A DNA stretch of 64,000 bases from Aved-18 sp964606665 (GCA_964606665.1 CAZSHS010000003.1:1-64000), one strand, 5' to 3'. Shown: positions 1 through 10,964, counted from the stretch's first letter. The notes: generated from the sequence alone by a model not told the origin. Numbers and translations: made by a program.

Positions 1-3000
1 GCTATGGTTCGCGATGGAAACTGGGCTTATGTCCTTGGTCCAAATGGTGACCTTTCGCTAATATATGAATTGCATCCAAGCGGAAATGTTAAAGCTGTAT
101 TCAATAAAAATGGTCAATCGCTTTTCGAGCCTCAGGATTGGCCAGGGTTTGGAGATAGTAACGTTTCGTTTATGCCAACGAGTAAAAATGAAATTTATTC
201 GACCAGTCTAAAGGAAGACGGCTCGCTGCACTTCATGGTTGCAAAAGATGCGAAAAGTCCTGCAAGGTCAGTTAAAGTTTTGCGCCCTGAAGGTGGAATC
301 GAAACTCTCACGCATACACAAGATGGAATACCTGAGACGATTAGTTATTCTAATCTCGATTATGCAAGTGAATTGATTGCACTAAACGAAATGTATCGAG
401 AAGGCAGTCGCTGGGATCCAGATTTGACTGCGGCAGTAAGAATATATATCGAAACAGTCGCAAGAAAATTTGATGCTGATCTTAGTCAGGAATCGCGCTT
501 CCTTGTGATCCCAGAGTTTGTCCGTCTTTTCAGTAGAGCTGGATTTAGTTTGACACCGCAAGTCCAGTCTGAAGTGGCTATGGTGGCACATCATGTCAGA
601 TCGATTTTACAAGGACATCATCAAGCAGATGTTTCTAGTGCCGCTCGCATAAAGCAAGCAGTTAGTTTCATTGAATCATCTAGAAAATTATTTGCTGCAA
701 GAGAGTATGCGGCTCAAAACAATCTAGCTGAATTACCGCCCAATTTGACAGCTCGTATCAGTTTGACCGATAAGCCAGAAATCTCTGCTCGCGATGGTTC
801 GATTATTCATCTGACCAGCGACCCTCGCGTTTCAATAGTCGAAGATATATATGGAAGCGTGTTGTTTAAGCTCGACGATAAATTTGTGATGGCTGGCTAT
901 TCTAGCGGAGGATTTTTCGCCAGACAGGCAAATGGTAATTTAACTGTTCAGACAGCATCTGGTGTAAGTTTTACTGCAGTAATAGATCCAAATGGAAAGA
1001 GCAGTACTGGAGCTCCAGTTCATGTCATAACATCTGTGGAAGGCTCGCCTAAGGATGGTATATCAATAGGTGATAAATTCATTCATATGGACGATGGAAG
1101 CCTGGTCTTTGCCCGTCATCCCGAAACTGGAGAACGTCAGGTTCTCACCACTGGTGGTGAATTTTACCGAATCAATTCAGATTCCAGTGTGACTTATGAA
1201 AGACAAAGTTTTGAAAAAGAAGTAAAAGCTCTTTTGCAATTGCTTGAAAGAGTGCCAGAAATTAAGCGCACTGGTAGTTATGCAATTTTAAAACAGATTG
1301 TAGAAGGTACCGTTGCAGTAGAACTGAAAAATAGTCAAATGGCGGCGATTTTGCACCACATGCAATTGTTTTTACGCAGTGGTCATGATGTGATGCCAGA
1401 CAATATCTCGTCTTTTGTAGAGCGTTTTGAAATGGCTCTGGACGATTGGCAGACTGCTGCCAAAATATACGAACGACTTGGCGAATTGCGAAAAGTCGCT
1501 CCCGATTTGATTAGCGAAGACCTCGAATTGCGTCTTGTGCGTGGCGGAACTTTAGATGAAAAATTCGTAGGTGATATAAACGTAATTGCATCTACAGATT
1601 CTTCTATTCAGCTGCATTTCGACTTGAGTGATCAAATGCAGGTTCATAAGGATGGACGTTTTCTTTTAGCTAAATCTACAGATGGTGTCAGAGATTTTGT
1701 TATCCGAGCAGAATACGCTCAAGGAGAACAACTTAACGGCTTTAGGATTCAGAGCGCCACCGATGGTGCGACCGAAATGGCGCTTGTACTAGATGAGCAG
1801 TCGAATTCTTATATCATCAGATATCGTCAGTCGACCGGTCTTAAAGACGAGAATCTAGGACCAGGCAAATTGACTCTGGTCAATAATCGATATTTTCAGT
1901 TCGAACCAGATTCTGGAGAAGTAGTTAGAATTTTTGGGTTGGATGCATCTCGTGAAACCTTTACTGCCAAGCGTGATGGTCTTCGCCAGGTTAGAGTTGA
2001 CCGGCTGGCCCACACACTTGAACAAGAGCGGCTAGAGCAGGTGTTGAAGCAGTTATGGTCTACAGATGATGTAGTGGACCCCTATGCTACGATTCGAGAC
2101 AATTTGCTTAAGGTAGCTATTCCGCGTTTCATTAAAGAGTTGCAAAATTCTGGTGTTCCCGATTACAAAATTTTCGAGTTTTTGTATCAGGCTAGAAGAA
2201 TCGCTTTTGGTGACAAAACTTATTTTGATCCATTGATGGTCAGAAAAGCCAATGCAAACAATCAGCCTCTTAGTGCGCATCCTAGCGAACAAGTGCAAAT
2301 GTTCTTGCAAAATATTCAAGATACAGTTCGTCGCCGATTCCAGACTAATCCCGATGACCCAATACTAAATGCGCCTGTATTCAAAATAGCTGAAGGCAGC
2401 AGGCTGGAGATAATTGGAAGCGAGGTCAAAGACGCTCAAGTATTGAGCTTCAGGCAGTCCGCAGAAAGAGTAGAAAGCCAACGACAAAAAGCAGTTTTGC
2501 CAGAAATTCTGGAAGTCGATGAACCTTTGGCTAATCCTGTTGTTGTAAAGCTAGCGCCAGAAGATACAGCCAAGCGCTGGGAGCAGTATACGCCTGCGGG
2601 CTTGGAGCAAGCACGCGGTGGTCAGCTAGAGGCATTGCAGCGACAGTTCCAAGACTTCTATCCAGATGCTCCAGGCGTTATTGCTCGATTGGAAGAAGTC
2701 GCAAGTCGCATAGCTAGAGAATTACAAGACGAGTCATGGGCGAAACTCGAGCGTAAAGATCTATTTGGAAGTTCAAAAGATAAGTGGCTTGCATTTGTAT
2801 CTGCCATGCAAAATGCCCATGATTACTTGAGTACATCTACCAGAGAATTCTGGCGTTCAGAAATTGGACTCAAGTTTTTAGAAGAGCCAGGTTTTGGCGA
2901 AGCACCATATTTGAAAAAAGGAGACCGAAATCCGGAATCGATTCAAAAGGCAATCGACTCCTACATAGAAAGAACAATCATAAGTGCAATCGAGGGAACT

Positions 3001-6000
3001 GGAGCGAGCACCACAGGCATTGCCGATGATTTTGCAAGCATAATCAATCAGCAATTCAACTTAGCTGGATTAGACAGGGGCATGACTCAAGCACGTCTTG
3101 AATTTATGAGAAGTGCACGCGCTCAACATCTCGAAATGAGCAGAGTCGCTCGCGAAAAGGTCGCAGCCGAGTTTAACCAGATTTTGCAAGAGGCGGGATA
3201 TCCGCCTGCTGACTTTTCTGTTCAGTATTCTGCTCATAACTGGGGGACTTATCTTGCAGGAGAAGGCAAATTCAGCTTGAACGCATTGATGTTCATGCGA
3301 CCAGAAACAATGCCGATGGCACTTGCTATCGTGTCTCATGAAAACGTCCATATGCTGCAAGATTTGTTGCATGTTCGCCTGGCGATTGAAAGCCATTTTG
3401 CAAACTCGGCGGACATAGTTACAAGTTTTAGTCGTTTACTCAATGATACAAGTGCTGCACGTCAGATGTTAAGGGCGGCAACAGATGAGCAAGAGCTGCA
3501 AAGAGTAATTGGCGGTATTTCTGCTCAACCTGCAATTAGTGGAATCATTGCAAAATATATTGAGCTGCAAGGTAAGCAAGGCTCAGTGCCTCCTACCCAG
3601 TTGTCTGTTAAGTGGCTGCTTAGAATTTTAGATTCGCTAGAGCAGTCGGACAGATCACTTCTAACTGTAAAACAAAAAGAACATGCAAAAGAAATCGCTC
3701 TCTTACGCAGACAATCACAAAAAGTCTCAGAGCGGGAGCGCGAGTTGTTTAATTCCTCTAGGGTGGCATCTTCTTTTGGTGCGGCTTTAGAGCGCGAGTT
3801 ATTGGCTGTGCAACAAGGTGGCGAAGCTGACTGGTTGACCCTTAAGAATTTGCTTGGACGTCTGGTTGAGCCCAGTTCGAATCCTGGTTTGACAGTATCA
3901 ACTAGTGCGCCTTCCTTAACCGCATCTGGTATTAACTATCAACCGACAAGACTGGCCAGAAGATTGTTTGGTGAGCAGGCGCTCGATCTCTTGTTTGAAG
4001 ATTCTTCTATGCGCTCGATTCTGCGAAGAGCCGTGAGCGATAGCGAAAGTAACTTGTCGTTTAGAGTTGGCGAAGACCCAGCTGCTATTTCAAATCGATT
4101 GTTGCAGGCGATTGAAAGTAATAGAAAATCTGTACACCGCCAACTAGATGGTTTGCATCAGAAGCAAATAAGAGATGGCAACAGTCCTGGATATTGGACT
4201 CGTCGCTCTGAAATTTTGGCTTATTATGGTCAATCGCATTTAGCGGAAGGTCATAAACAATTTATCGAAATCTGGCGCAATCCACAAAAGATGGAAGGGT
4301 TGATCGGCGAATACAGAGCAAGAGTCGGCGAACAACAATTCCAGAAAGAGACTTATTTAGACAATTTAAATAGAAATCGTGGCGAAGCAGTTAAAACTGG
4401 TGGCGATGGCGACGATGGTAAAGTAGTTTCTTTCACTGGAAAAAGAGTAAGAGACGTGCCAGTTGTTCAAGACACTGGACTGGTGAAACCTGGTCGTCCT
4501 CAAGAAGTTCAAGCTCAAAAGCCAGAAGATTTAGATGACAATCTTTTGACTGCGCAAAGGCGTCTTGCCAAGTTTTACGAAAAGGTCGAAACTCAGAAAT
4601 CGCTCGCTCACTCTACTGATACAGTGCAGCCGCTCGAGCAAAGCTTGCGCGATGTCAACGAGGCACTAGAATATTTCTTTGAAGTTACAGGATTGAACAA
4701 ACTAGATAATGGGTCAATCAATAATTTTGAGAGACTGAACGATTTAAATGCCATTCTTGCTCATTTCAATTTCTTGATGGGTGAGCGTGGAGTTAAGTCG
4801 GACATGACTACATTGTCCCAAGCATATAAATATTTGAAGCTTGAAACAGACGCCTGGCAAATGTTGCAGCGCGCTAATGAACAAACTAACGGAATCTACA
4901 ATGGTACTCGTCTAAATAAATTGAACGACTATAACGTTCGACCAGAAGAGCGTCATCTTGCCGCTGAGTATGAAACAGATCGAAGCAAAGTAAGCGTCAT
5001 TATCGATGCGCGTGATAATTCAAGACTAATAGACAATTACCGAGTAATACAGTCAATATCGGCTGACAATCAGACTCGTATCGGTTTTGTTTTTGATAAA
5101 GACTTGAATGTGATTCAAAAACTAGTCGTAAACGAACATGAGTTCGTGCCGGTTGAACCAAACTCAACAATGTTTAAACAGGCCGGGGGCGGAAAAAATG
5201 ATGATATGTCATACGTGACTGTCGATTCGGACCATCAATTCATAACTTTCTTGCCGGATTCAGAACAAAGAGCTCGAAATGTTCAAAAGCTTGTAGTAAG
5301 GCTCGATAGCGTAGTTGAAGAACATCGCGGTTTGGACGAAATCACTTATTATCATCTAGACGGTTTTGATCAAAACGGCAGGCCTCGCTATTCAGATCTC
5401 AATTTGTCTGAGGCAAAAGAGGCTGTTGAGCGCTCTATCGCTTCTTTGCCCGACGAAGGATTGGTGGTGCAATATGTTCCAGATGAAGCACCTGTGCAAA
5501 AGTCTGCTCAAAAAGTTGTGCATCTGGAAAGCGAGTTTGAAAGCAGCAGGCTGCGAGACGACCACATAAGTCAATACAATCATTATGTGCAAAATGAAAA
5601 TGCTTTGCTTCAAAGAGACGCCAAGCAAATTATGCAGCGCATCATGGATGGACCTTATTCTGATGAATTGAAGACACAATATTTCTTCCATTTTCAATCA
5701 ATGATGAACAGTTTGCGCAGTGAGTTCAGGCAAGATGGATTATTCATGGGAATCTCTCACGCTCAAAGCGTTTGGGATCCGTTTTTTGCGGCTGTAAGTC
5801 TCTTGCATGGTGCGGCGGATTCGTTAGAAAAGCTCGGTATTAAAGAGATTCCAACCATTCACATTTCAGAACGTGATTTTGCAGGCGAATCGACATATAT
5901 TGGTGGTAACAGGCGCTTTGTCACTACTAACCCAGATGTAGTGATGGAAGTAACGCGTGATGGTTCTGCAAGGCTGATAGTTAACGACGAACTCGTGGCA

Positions 6001-9000
6001 AGCCAGTCGGCAACAGCAACAAAATTACTCGAAATAGAGCGCAGTGACGGACAGATCTCTTCAGTAAATTTATGGCATGAGGGTAAAGCACAGAAAATCG
6101 AGGGATACTTCGAGCCTATTTATGAAACAGACGGAACCTTGATTTCCTTGCGCCAATACGGAAGCGATGGTAATTCTCAATCGATTGTTCGACTTGATGG
6201 CAGTATCGAAGAAATCGGTCATTTAAGTGATGGAAACTCTTTAGTCAAAGAAGTTAAGACCACTCTTGATGATGAAAGATTGGCTTTGGATCATCTGGTC
6301 CGTAAGCTTTATGTTCAAGCCGATCAATTTATCGGGCGAGATTTAGATCCTATTCGCGATACCATACTTGATGGCTTGGGTGATATCCAATTTTTAGCAA
6401 GCCCATTTTTCCAGCCAGGACGTATTGACCCGCGTGTCACTCCGGAGGTGCATGCTTATCACCTTCATCAAATGCGAATGATTTTGTCTGGTTCTAGAAG
6501 AAATGTGGAAGTTGCAACACTCATTCAAGATGCCATGTCGTACTATCGCAGCACTTTGGGCAATAGAAACCGATCGACGGATCCGCGAATACAAAAGGCT
6601 CTAATTTTGAGCGACGATACTGTAACAGTAAGCCGGGCACCGGATGCCGAAATAAGTTCGGCTGCTTATAAGAGCGGATTTGATCAAGAAGCGGCTTCGA
6701 TAACTAACCCGGAATTGCAGCTGATTGAGTATAAAAATAAGAGCGACACAATTCCTATTTCTCACACTAAATCTGTTTCTACTGAGTTTGTCCAGCGGGT
6801 TGATCATACTCTTAGCCGCTATTTAAGGCAGTTTACAGACGATCGCCTTATGCTTGAGGAACTCGGCATTCCCGTGGTTATAGTGAAAAATATTGATGAG
6901 GTCTTTCCTGGTTTGGGCAATGAGGTCCCTCTGGGATGGGGTACAAGAGGAACGTTTGCCGATATGCAGACGTTTGTCATTATGGATCATCACAATCCAC
7001 GAAATAACAAAATTGTGGTGGTGGAGAAACCGGCTAATGTAGAGCAAAGTGCGGTCAATCAAAATTTACCGGACAATTTATCTCATGAAATAGGCCATAT
7101 TCTCAAAGTCATGCACGACGAGCAGGAGCTTGATGCTGCTTTGTCCGTCAGCTTAAAGAAAGATATTGCAGCAAGAGCTGGCAGCAAGATGACAGATGAG
7201 CAGTTTGCCGAGCGTTACGGTGTTTTTCTCGCTCGAGAACAAGGTGGACTCCATAAAAAAGAATCCGATGCTTTGCATGAATTGTATGCGGCTGCACGCG
7301 CTGCTATACGTGGTTATTCATCAGGAAATTATTCACCTGATGAATTGATACTAGCTTTTCCTTCTGTAGTAGAAACCATTACCAAAAGCCTTGATACAGT
7401 TGTAAAACGTGTTGAATCAGTGCGTAATCTGGAAAGGGAGTTCGCCCATTTTGACCAGGCAGGCAGAGTTGAATTGATAAATACGATAGAAGCAGTAACC
7501 AAATCTTGGAAGGATCTGGGAGCTGAGCCGCAGCGTTTTTATTATGACTTTGAGCTGGAAAGACAGAAACTCCTGTTATCGGGTCTTGGTCAATCTCAAC
7601 TTAAAGAGCGGCTTGGGTTGTTGCAATCACAACTCGAAGAGAGACTTAAGGCACATGATTATTTCAAGATAATTGAAGCTAGGCGCAATGAGCTGGTCAG
7701 TGCGATAAATCAGTTTCGTCGCAAACGTGGACTCAATGAGATTTCTATTGCGTTTGAGTATAGTCTTTATACGTCTGCGTCTTGGTCAGAATTTGATCAT
7801 GTGATGTATTTGCATCCCAAAATGCTTGGTACTACAGGCAACATCAAGAGATTGTCGGGAGTGGCGGCTCACGAACAATTGCACAACTTACAAATTGGTG
7901 GACATTTGGCGCTCTATTTGTTGCTTCAGCTCAAGTTGTCCAGACGCTCATGGACGGGTAACGAGAATAGTCTTTTTAAATACGCTGTTTCCAAAATGCA
8001 TGCAATGGGACTGATTAATGGTGCAAACGCAATACATAATCTCATAGGCTATAGCGATGTATTCAACCGTTCATCTATGAACAAGCTGTCGAGATTGGTA
8101 AGAAAGAATCCAGAACTTCTGCAATTGAGCGACAAGGAAATTGCAAGAGCGCAGGACTATTTTGATACTATGTTTGATTTTGCGGCGGAAGGAAATTCGG
8201 TCTCGGCTGGCAGTCAAATTTTCTGGTACAAACATTTTTCTAGTCGAAATCTTGTTGAATTGTTTGAACATCTGAATAATAGTCGCTTTGGTGCAAATTT
8301 GACTAATTTACTTTTTGGCGGACCGCAGAATATCCCGCCTTCCGTTCTTGCGGCTCAGCAAGCCTGGCGTCGAAACAAACCTATTTCCCATGATGCGCGG
8401 CTGAGATTTGAAAGTGAAAACACTGTGGCTGTAGATGATCTGAAAGCACTTTTTGCTGAAAAGTATAAAGAGTCCATCGAAACCAAGAAAAAGAACTACC
8501 GTGAATCTCTTTTGGAAGAAGAAGCTCATTTAGTGCAGTCTTTGGTTGACAACGAGCGAGCAAGATTAGAAGAGTTTACTAACTCACCAGGTGTATCTGT
8601 AAGACCTGCTCCAACCGATACAGCGGCTAGAGCTAAAAAGCTCGGATCGGTAAACGATAGACAAGATGTTCTCGAATTTTCGCAGGCATTTCAAAAAGAG
8701 GGTCTTGAAGCCTTAGAACACTTACCTTCAGGTGCGCTTGAATTTATTAAGAGTAAGTCTTATCGATTTGAACTAACCGATTCTACAGAGAGCCAAGTCA
8801 GATTAGACCCAGATACTAAGACTATTATGATTCCTCGTTCAGTTTACGAGAAGAAAGATTCTGAGCTGCTTGCAAAAGCAATTATCGACGCAGTGAGTCC
8901 TCAAATAATGAGTTCACGCAGAAGTGGCTTAGATCCAAAAAACGTTTCCAAAATCTTGAGACGCGACATCAACGCTTTATATGCTGAGCGCAGCAAAACT

Positions 9001-10854
9001 CGAGTAGAGGCATTCTCGGGGAACCATTCTGAATTATTGGATAGACATCGAGGTAGTCGCATAACTACTCGAGAAGTAGACGTGAATGCTCTTTACTCTC
9101 AGATGATTTGGGCTATGCAAACAGTCAACAAACATGGCGAAGGATTGACACCCAGAGAATTAATCGAAAAGTATGCTATCAGAATATTAGCTCATGGTGA
9201 TTCGGCCAAAGGTTTTCCTAAAGCGTCTCCACCCTCGCTTGAACGTGCACTTATGCTGATTAACGATTTCAGACATTTTCACGATTTGGTGCGATATCAG
9301 TTGGAAGTTACCGAAGGAACTGCTTCATTTGGTCGATCGCTCAGTAAAATTGTTCTAGACTTGCCGTCAGAAAAATATGTCAAAGTAGAACCTGTCAGAG
9401 CCAGAGAAATCTTAAAAGATGGCGAGCCTAGACCCGATTGCAAAGCTGGCGATTTCTTTATTTATCCAGTAGAGCGAATTCACGAGGTTGGATATCCTGT
9501 ACCGCGTGAAGATTTTCTCAGAGATTATGCGCCTGTTCCTGGTCGACCCAACCAGTGGTTCAAAGTGGAAATCGTTAATGCGCAGTTACTTGAAGAACCG
9601 CTTGTAATAAAAGTTGGTAAGCGCAGAGATGGAAGTGACATTGAGCAACGTTTTAGTAATGGCGATGTTCTGGTATCAAACGATTCAGGTACTGTTCAAT
9701 ATGGCGTGACTCGCCATAGCTGGGACAGACTATATGCTAAGTATGCCGAGCATAGAAGCGTCTCTGCAGACCCGCTTCTCGTTCCAGACAGTACCGAGCC
9801 TGTGGAAATTCTGTCCAGGAAAGTAAATGGACAAGATGTCAGATTAACCAGGCAGCGCTGGAAGAGAAGTGGAGAACATGGATTAACTTATACTTTCAGC
9901 AGAGACGGCGAAACCAGAACTATTGTTCGCAACATCTCAACTGGAGTGAGCAAGGAATATGTCGGCAATCAGCTGGAGGTGGAGACTGTTCGCTCTTTCA
10001 GTAGCCATGGTACGCGTTTGGTGCGTCAGCGAGTTCGATACGACGATGGAATCAAAGTTCAGAAATTGAAATCGACTGAAGAAATAGTCGCTGAGCTTGA
10101 AAAAAATCAGTCTTTTTCCAAAGCTCGTGAAATTGCTATGAGTCACAAGATAGACTACGATCCGAGGTCTGCGAAAGATAGAGCAGAAGATACAAGAGTA
10201 TTCAAACTGTTATTTCGTCAGTTTATGGAGACTGCTGAGCGTCGGGAAGAACCAAGACTAGATCTGTTTGTTGCCTTGCCTGGAGCTGGCAAAACAACGT
10301 TAATGACAAGAATAAGAGATGCCTTCAAAAGCATGGTGGCAGAAGCCGATGATGCGAAGTTACACCTGGATGGATATCATATTGCTTTGTCTGAAGCGCA
10401 GCAAAGTATAATCGGTGCTGAATTTGCAAGAGAAAACGGACTTGGCGCCACCGCTCTTATGGAGCGAAGTAACCGAATAAATGATCGCGTCATAAAAATG
10501 GCGATGAGGCTTGGATATAACCTCATAATTCCAGGCACCGGTGCAGGCAAGCTTGATTGGACTATCGCTCTTTTGAAAGAAGCAAAAGCGAAAGGCTATC
10601 AAGTGAATTTGCATTTTGTCGAAATTCCCCCGCAAGAATCTGCTAAGAGAGTCGCAGACCGATTTTTGAAAGACAGGCGATTTGTCGATCCACGTTTCAT
10701 GATTTCGCATGGAAACGCGCCGCGAAATAATTTCAAAAAACTCGTAAAACTAGGCTTCGCGAATGGAGATTGGGTGGATAGTTACGAAGTTATTTATAAT
10801 TTCGGCTCAACCCCAGGTCTTATCGAATCAGGCAAACGAATTCGCAAACTTTAG
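1..10854 (+). CDS. Giant multidomain protein with three HExxH motifs and a C-terminal zeta-toxin-like kinase domain (5' partial)
   Basis: The frame is open at the left edge (first in-frame ATG at 4), so the N-terminus is probably outside the window; 3616 residues are visible. Beta-rich segments (about residues 1-110, 280-400, 510-640, 1650-1790, 1960-2080) alternate with helical ones. Three zinc-peptidase-type motifs are present: HENVH at 1112-1116, HEIGH at 2361-2365 and HEQLH at 2623-2627; the first and third lie in segments that resemble each other. A Gly/Asp-rich linker lies near 1463-1475. The C-terminus has a Walker A GAGKTT at 3427-3432, then an LHLDGYH strand, a GYNLIIPGTG strand and Arg-rich motifs, in the order found in zeta-toxin/AAA-type kinases. 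Known of the families: HExxH binds catalytic zinc; zeta toxins phosphorylate UDP-sugars. That this is a secreted effector or polymorphic toxin is inference. No signal peptide can be judged because the start is missing. The ORF ends in TAG and is followed by a broken tail. Confidence 0.85.
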   Translation, partial: AMVRDGNWAYVLGPNGDLSLIYELHPSGNVKAVFNKNGQSLFEPQDWPGFGDSNVSFMPTSKNEIYSTSLKEDGSLHFMVAKDAKSPARSVKVLRPEGGIETLTHTQDGIPETISYSNLDYASELIALNEMYREGSRWDPDLTAAVRIYIETVARKFDADLSQESRFLVIPEFVRLFSRAGFSLTPQVQSEVAMVAHHVRSILQGHHQADVSSAARIKQAVSFIESSRKLFAAREYAAQNNLAELPPNLTARISLTDKPEISARDGSIIHLTSDPRVSIVEDIYGSVLFKLDDKFVMAGYSSGGFFARQANGNLTVQTASGVSFTAVIDPNGKSSTGAPVHVITSVEGSPKDGISIGDKFIHMDDGSLVFARHPETGERQVLTTGGEFYRINSDSSVTYERQSFEKEVKALLQLLERVPEIKRTGSYAILKQIVEGTVAVELKNSQMAAILHHMQLFLRSGHDVMPDNISSFVERFEMALDDWQTAAKIYERLGELRKVAPDLISEDLELRLVRGGTLDEKFVGDINVIASTDSSIQLHFDLSDQMQVHKDGRFLLAKSTDGVRDFVIRAEYAQGEQLNGFRIQSATDGATEMALVLDEQSNSYIIRYRQSTGLKDENLGPGKLTLVNNRYFQFEPDSGEVVRIFGLDASRETFTAKRDGLRQVRVDRLAHTLEQERLEQVLKQLWSTDDVVDPYATIRDNLLKVAIPRFIKELQNSGVPDYKIFEFLYQARRIAFGDKTYFDPLMVRKANANNQPLSAHPSEQVQMFLQNIQDTVRRRFQTNPDDPILNAPVFKIAEGSRLEIIGSEVKDAQVLSFRQSAERVESQRQKAVLPEILEVDEPLANPVVVKLAPEDTAKRWEQYTPAGLEQARGGQLEALQRQFQDFYPDAPGVIARLEEVASRIARELQDESWAKLERKDLFGSSKDKWLAFVSAMQNAHDYLSTSTREFWRSEIGLKFLEEPGFGEAPYLKKGDRNPESIQKAIDSYIERTIISAIEGTGASTTGIADDFASIINQQFNLAGLDRGMTQARLEFMRSARAQHLEMSRVAREKVAAEFNQILQEAGYPPADFSVQYSAHNWGTYLAGEGKFSLNALMFMRPETMPMALAIVSHENVHMLQDLLHVRLAIESHFANSADIVTSFSRLLNDTSAARQMLRAATDEQELQRVIGGISAQPAISGIIAKYIELQGKQGSVPPTQLSVKWLLRILDSLEQSDRSLLTVKQKEHAKEIALLRRQSQKVSERERELFNSSRVASSFGAALERELLAVQQGGEADWLTLKNLLGRLVEPSSNPGLTVSTSAPSLTASGINYQPTRLARRLFGEQALDLLFEDSSMRSILRRAVSDSESNLSFRVGEDPAAISNRLLQAIESNRKSVHRQLDGLHQKQIRDGNSPGYWTRRSEILAYYGQSHLAEGHKQFIEIWRNPQKMEGLIGEYRARVGEQQFQKETYLDNLNRNRGEAVKTGGDGDDGKVVSFTGKRVRDVPVVQDTGLVKPGRPQEVQAQKPEDLDDNLLTAQRRLAKFYEKVETQKSLAHSTDTVQPLEQSLRDVNEALEYFFEVTGLNKLDNGSINNFERLNDLNAILAHFNFLMGERGVKSDMTTLSQAYKYLKLETDAWQMLQRANEQTNGIYNGTRLNKLNDYNVRPEERHLAAEYETDRSKVSVIIDARDNSRLIDNYRVIQSISADNQTRIGFVFDKDLNVIQKLVVNEHEFVPVEPNSTMFKQAGGGKNDDMSYVTVDSDHQFITFLPDSEQRARNVQKLVVRLDSVVEEHRGLDEITYYHLDGFDQNGRPRYSDLNLSEAKEAVERSIASLPDEGLVVQYVPDEAPVQKSAQKVVHLESEFESSRLRDDHISQYNHYVQNENALLQRDAKQIMQRIMDGPYSDELKTQYFFHFQSMMNSLRSEFRQDGLFMGISHAQSVWDPFFAAVSLLHGAADSLEKLGIKEIPTIHISERDFAGESTYIGGNRRFVTTNPDVVMEVTRDGSARLIVNDELVASQSATATKLLEIERSDGQISSVNLWHEGKAQKIEGYFEPIYETDGTLISLRQYGSDGNSQSIVRLDGSIEEIGHLSDGNSLVKEVKTTLDDERLALDHLVRKLYVQADQFIGRDLDPIRDTILDGLGDIQFLASPFFQPGRIDPRVTPEVHAYHLHQMRMILSGSRRNVEVATLIQDAMSYYRSTLGNRNRSTDPRIQKALILSDDTVTVSRAPDAEISSAAYKSGFDQEAASITNPELQLIEYKNKSDTIPISHTKSVSTEFVQRVDHTLSRYLRQFTDDRLMLEELGIPVVIVKNIDEVFPGLGNEVPLGWGTRGTFADMQTFVIMDHHNPRNNKIVVVEKPANVEQSAVNQNLPDNLSHEIGHILKVMHDEQELDAALSVSLKKDIAARAGSKMTDEQFAERYGVFLAREQGGLHKKESDALHELYAAARAAIRGYSSGNYSPDELILAFPSVVETITKSLDTVVKRVESVRNLEREFAHFDQAGRVELINTIEAVTKSWKDLGAEPQRFYYDFELERQKLLLSGLGQSQLKERLGLLQSQLEERLKAHDYFKIIEARRNELVSAINQFRRKRGLNEISIAFEYSLYTSASWSEFDHVMYLHPKMLGTTGNIKRLSGVAAHEQLHNLQIGGHLALYLLLQLKLSRRSWTGNENSLFKYAVSKMHAMGLINGANAIHNLIGYSDVFNRSSMNKLSRLVRKNPELLQLSDKEIARAQDYFDTMFDFAAEGNSVSAGSQIFWYKHFSSRNLVELFEHLNNSRFGANLTNLLFGGPQNIPPSVLAAQQAWRRNKPISHDARLRFESENTVAVDDLKALFAEKYKESIETKKKNYRESLLEEEAHLVQSLVDNERARLEEFTNSPGVSVRPAPTDTAARAKKLGSVNDRQDVLEFSQAFQKEGLEALEHLPSGALEFIKSKSYRFELTDSTESQVRLDPDTKTIMIPRSVYEKKDSELLAKAIIDAVSPQIMSSRRSGLDPKNVSKILRRDINALYAERSKTRVEAFSGNHSELLDRHRGSRITTREVDVNALYSQMIWAMQTVNKHGEGLTPRELIEKYAIRILAHGDSAKGFPKASPPSLERALMLINDFRHFHDLVRYQLEVTEGTASFGRSLSKIVLDLPSEKYVKVEPVRAREILKDGEPRPDCKAGDFFIYPVERIHEVGYPVPREDFLRDYAPVPGRPNQWFKVEIVNAQLLEEPLVIKVGKRRDGSDIEQRFSNGDVLVSNDSGTVQYGVTRHSWDRLYAKYAEHRSVSADPLLVPDSTEPVEILSRKVNGQDVRLTRQRWKRSGEHGLTYTFSRDGETRTIVRNISTGVSKEYVGNQLEVETVRSFSSHGTRLVRQRVRYDDGIKVQKLKSTEEIVAELEKNQSFSKAREIAMSHKIDYDPRSAKDRAEDTRVFKLLFRQFMETAERREEPRLDLFVALPGAGKTTLMTRIRDAFKSMVAEADDAKLHLDGYHIALSEAQQSIIGAEFARENGLGATALMERSNRINDRVIKMAMRLGYNLIIPGTGAGKLDWTIALLKEAKAKGYQVNLHFVEIPPQESAKRVADRFLKDRRFVDPRFMISHGNAPRNNFKKLVKLGFANGDWVDSYEVIYNFGSTPGLIESGKRIRKL

Positions 10855-10964
10855 CGTGGGTCTGATTCTGTCGCTTCGCGAGTTTCGGATATTCAGCCAG
10901 CACAAGTTAACGATGTAACCGTTTCTTCGGCAGATTATGTCCGGGCAAACTCAAAATAAATGAC

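Noticed and set aside
10852..10854. TAG of the giant gene as a recoded (pyrrolysine-type) codon
   Set aside because: The frame ends again after 34 codons, and further frame changes are needed; no recoding genes are visible. Decay or sequence error is simpler.
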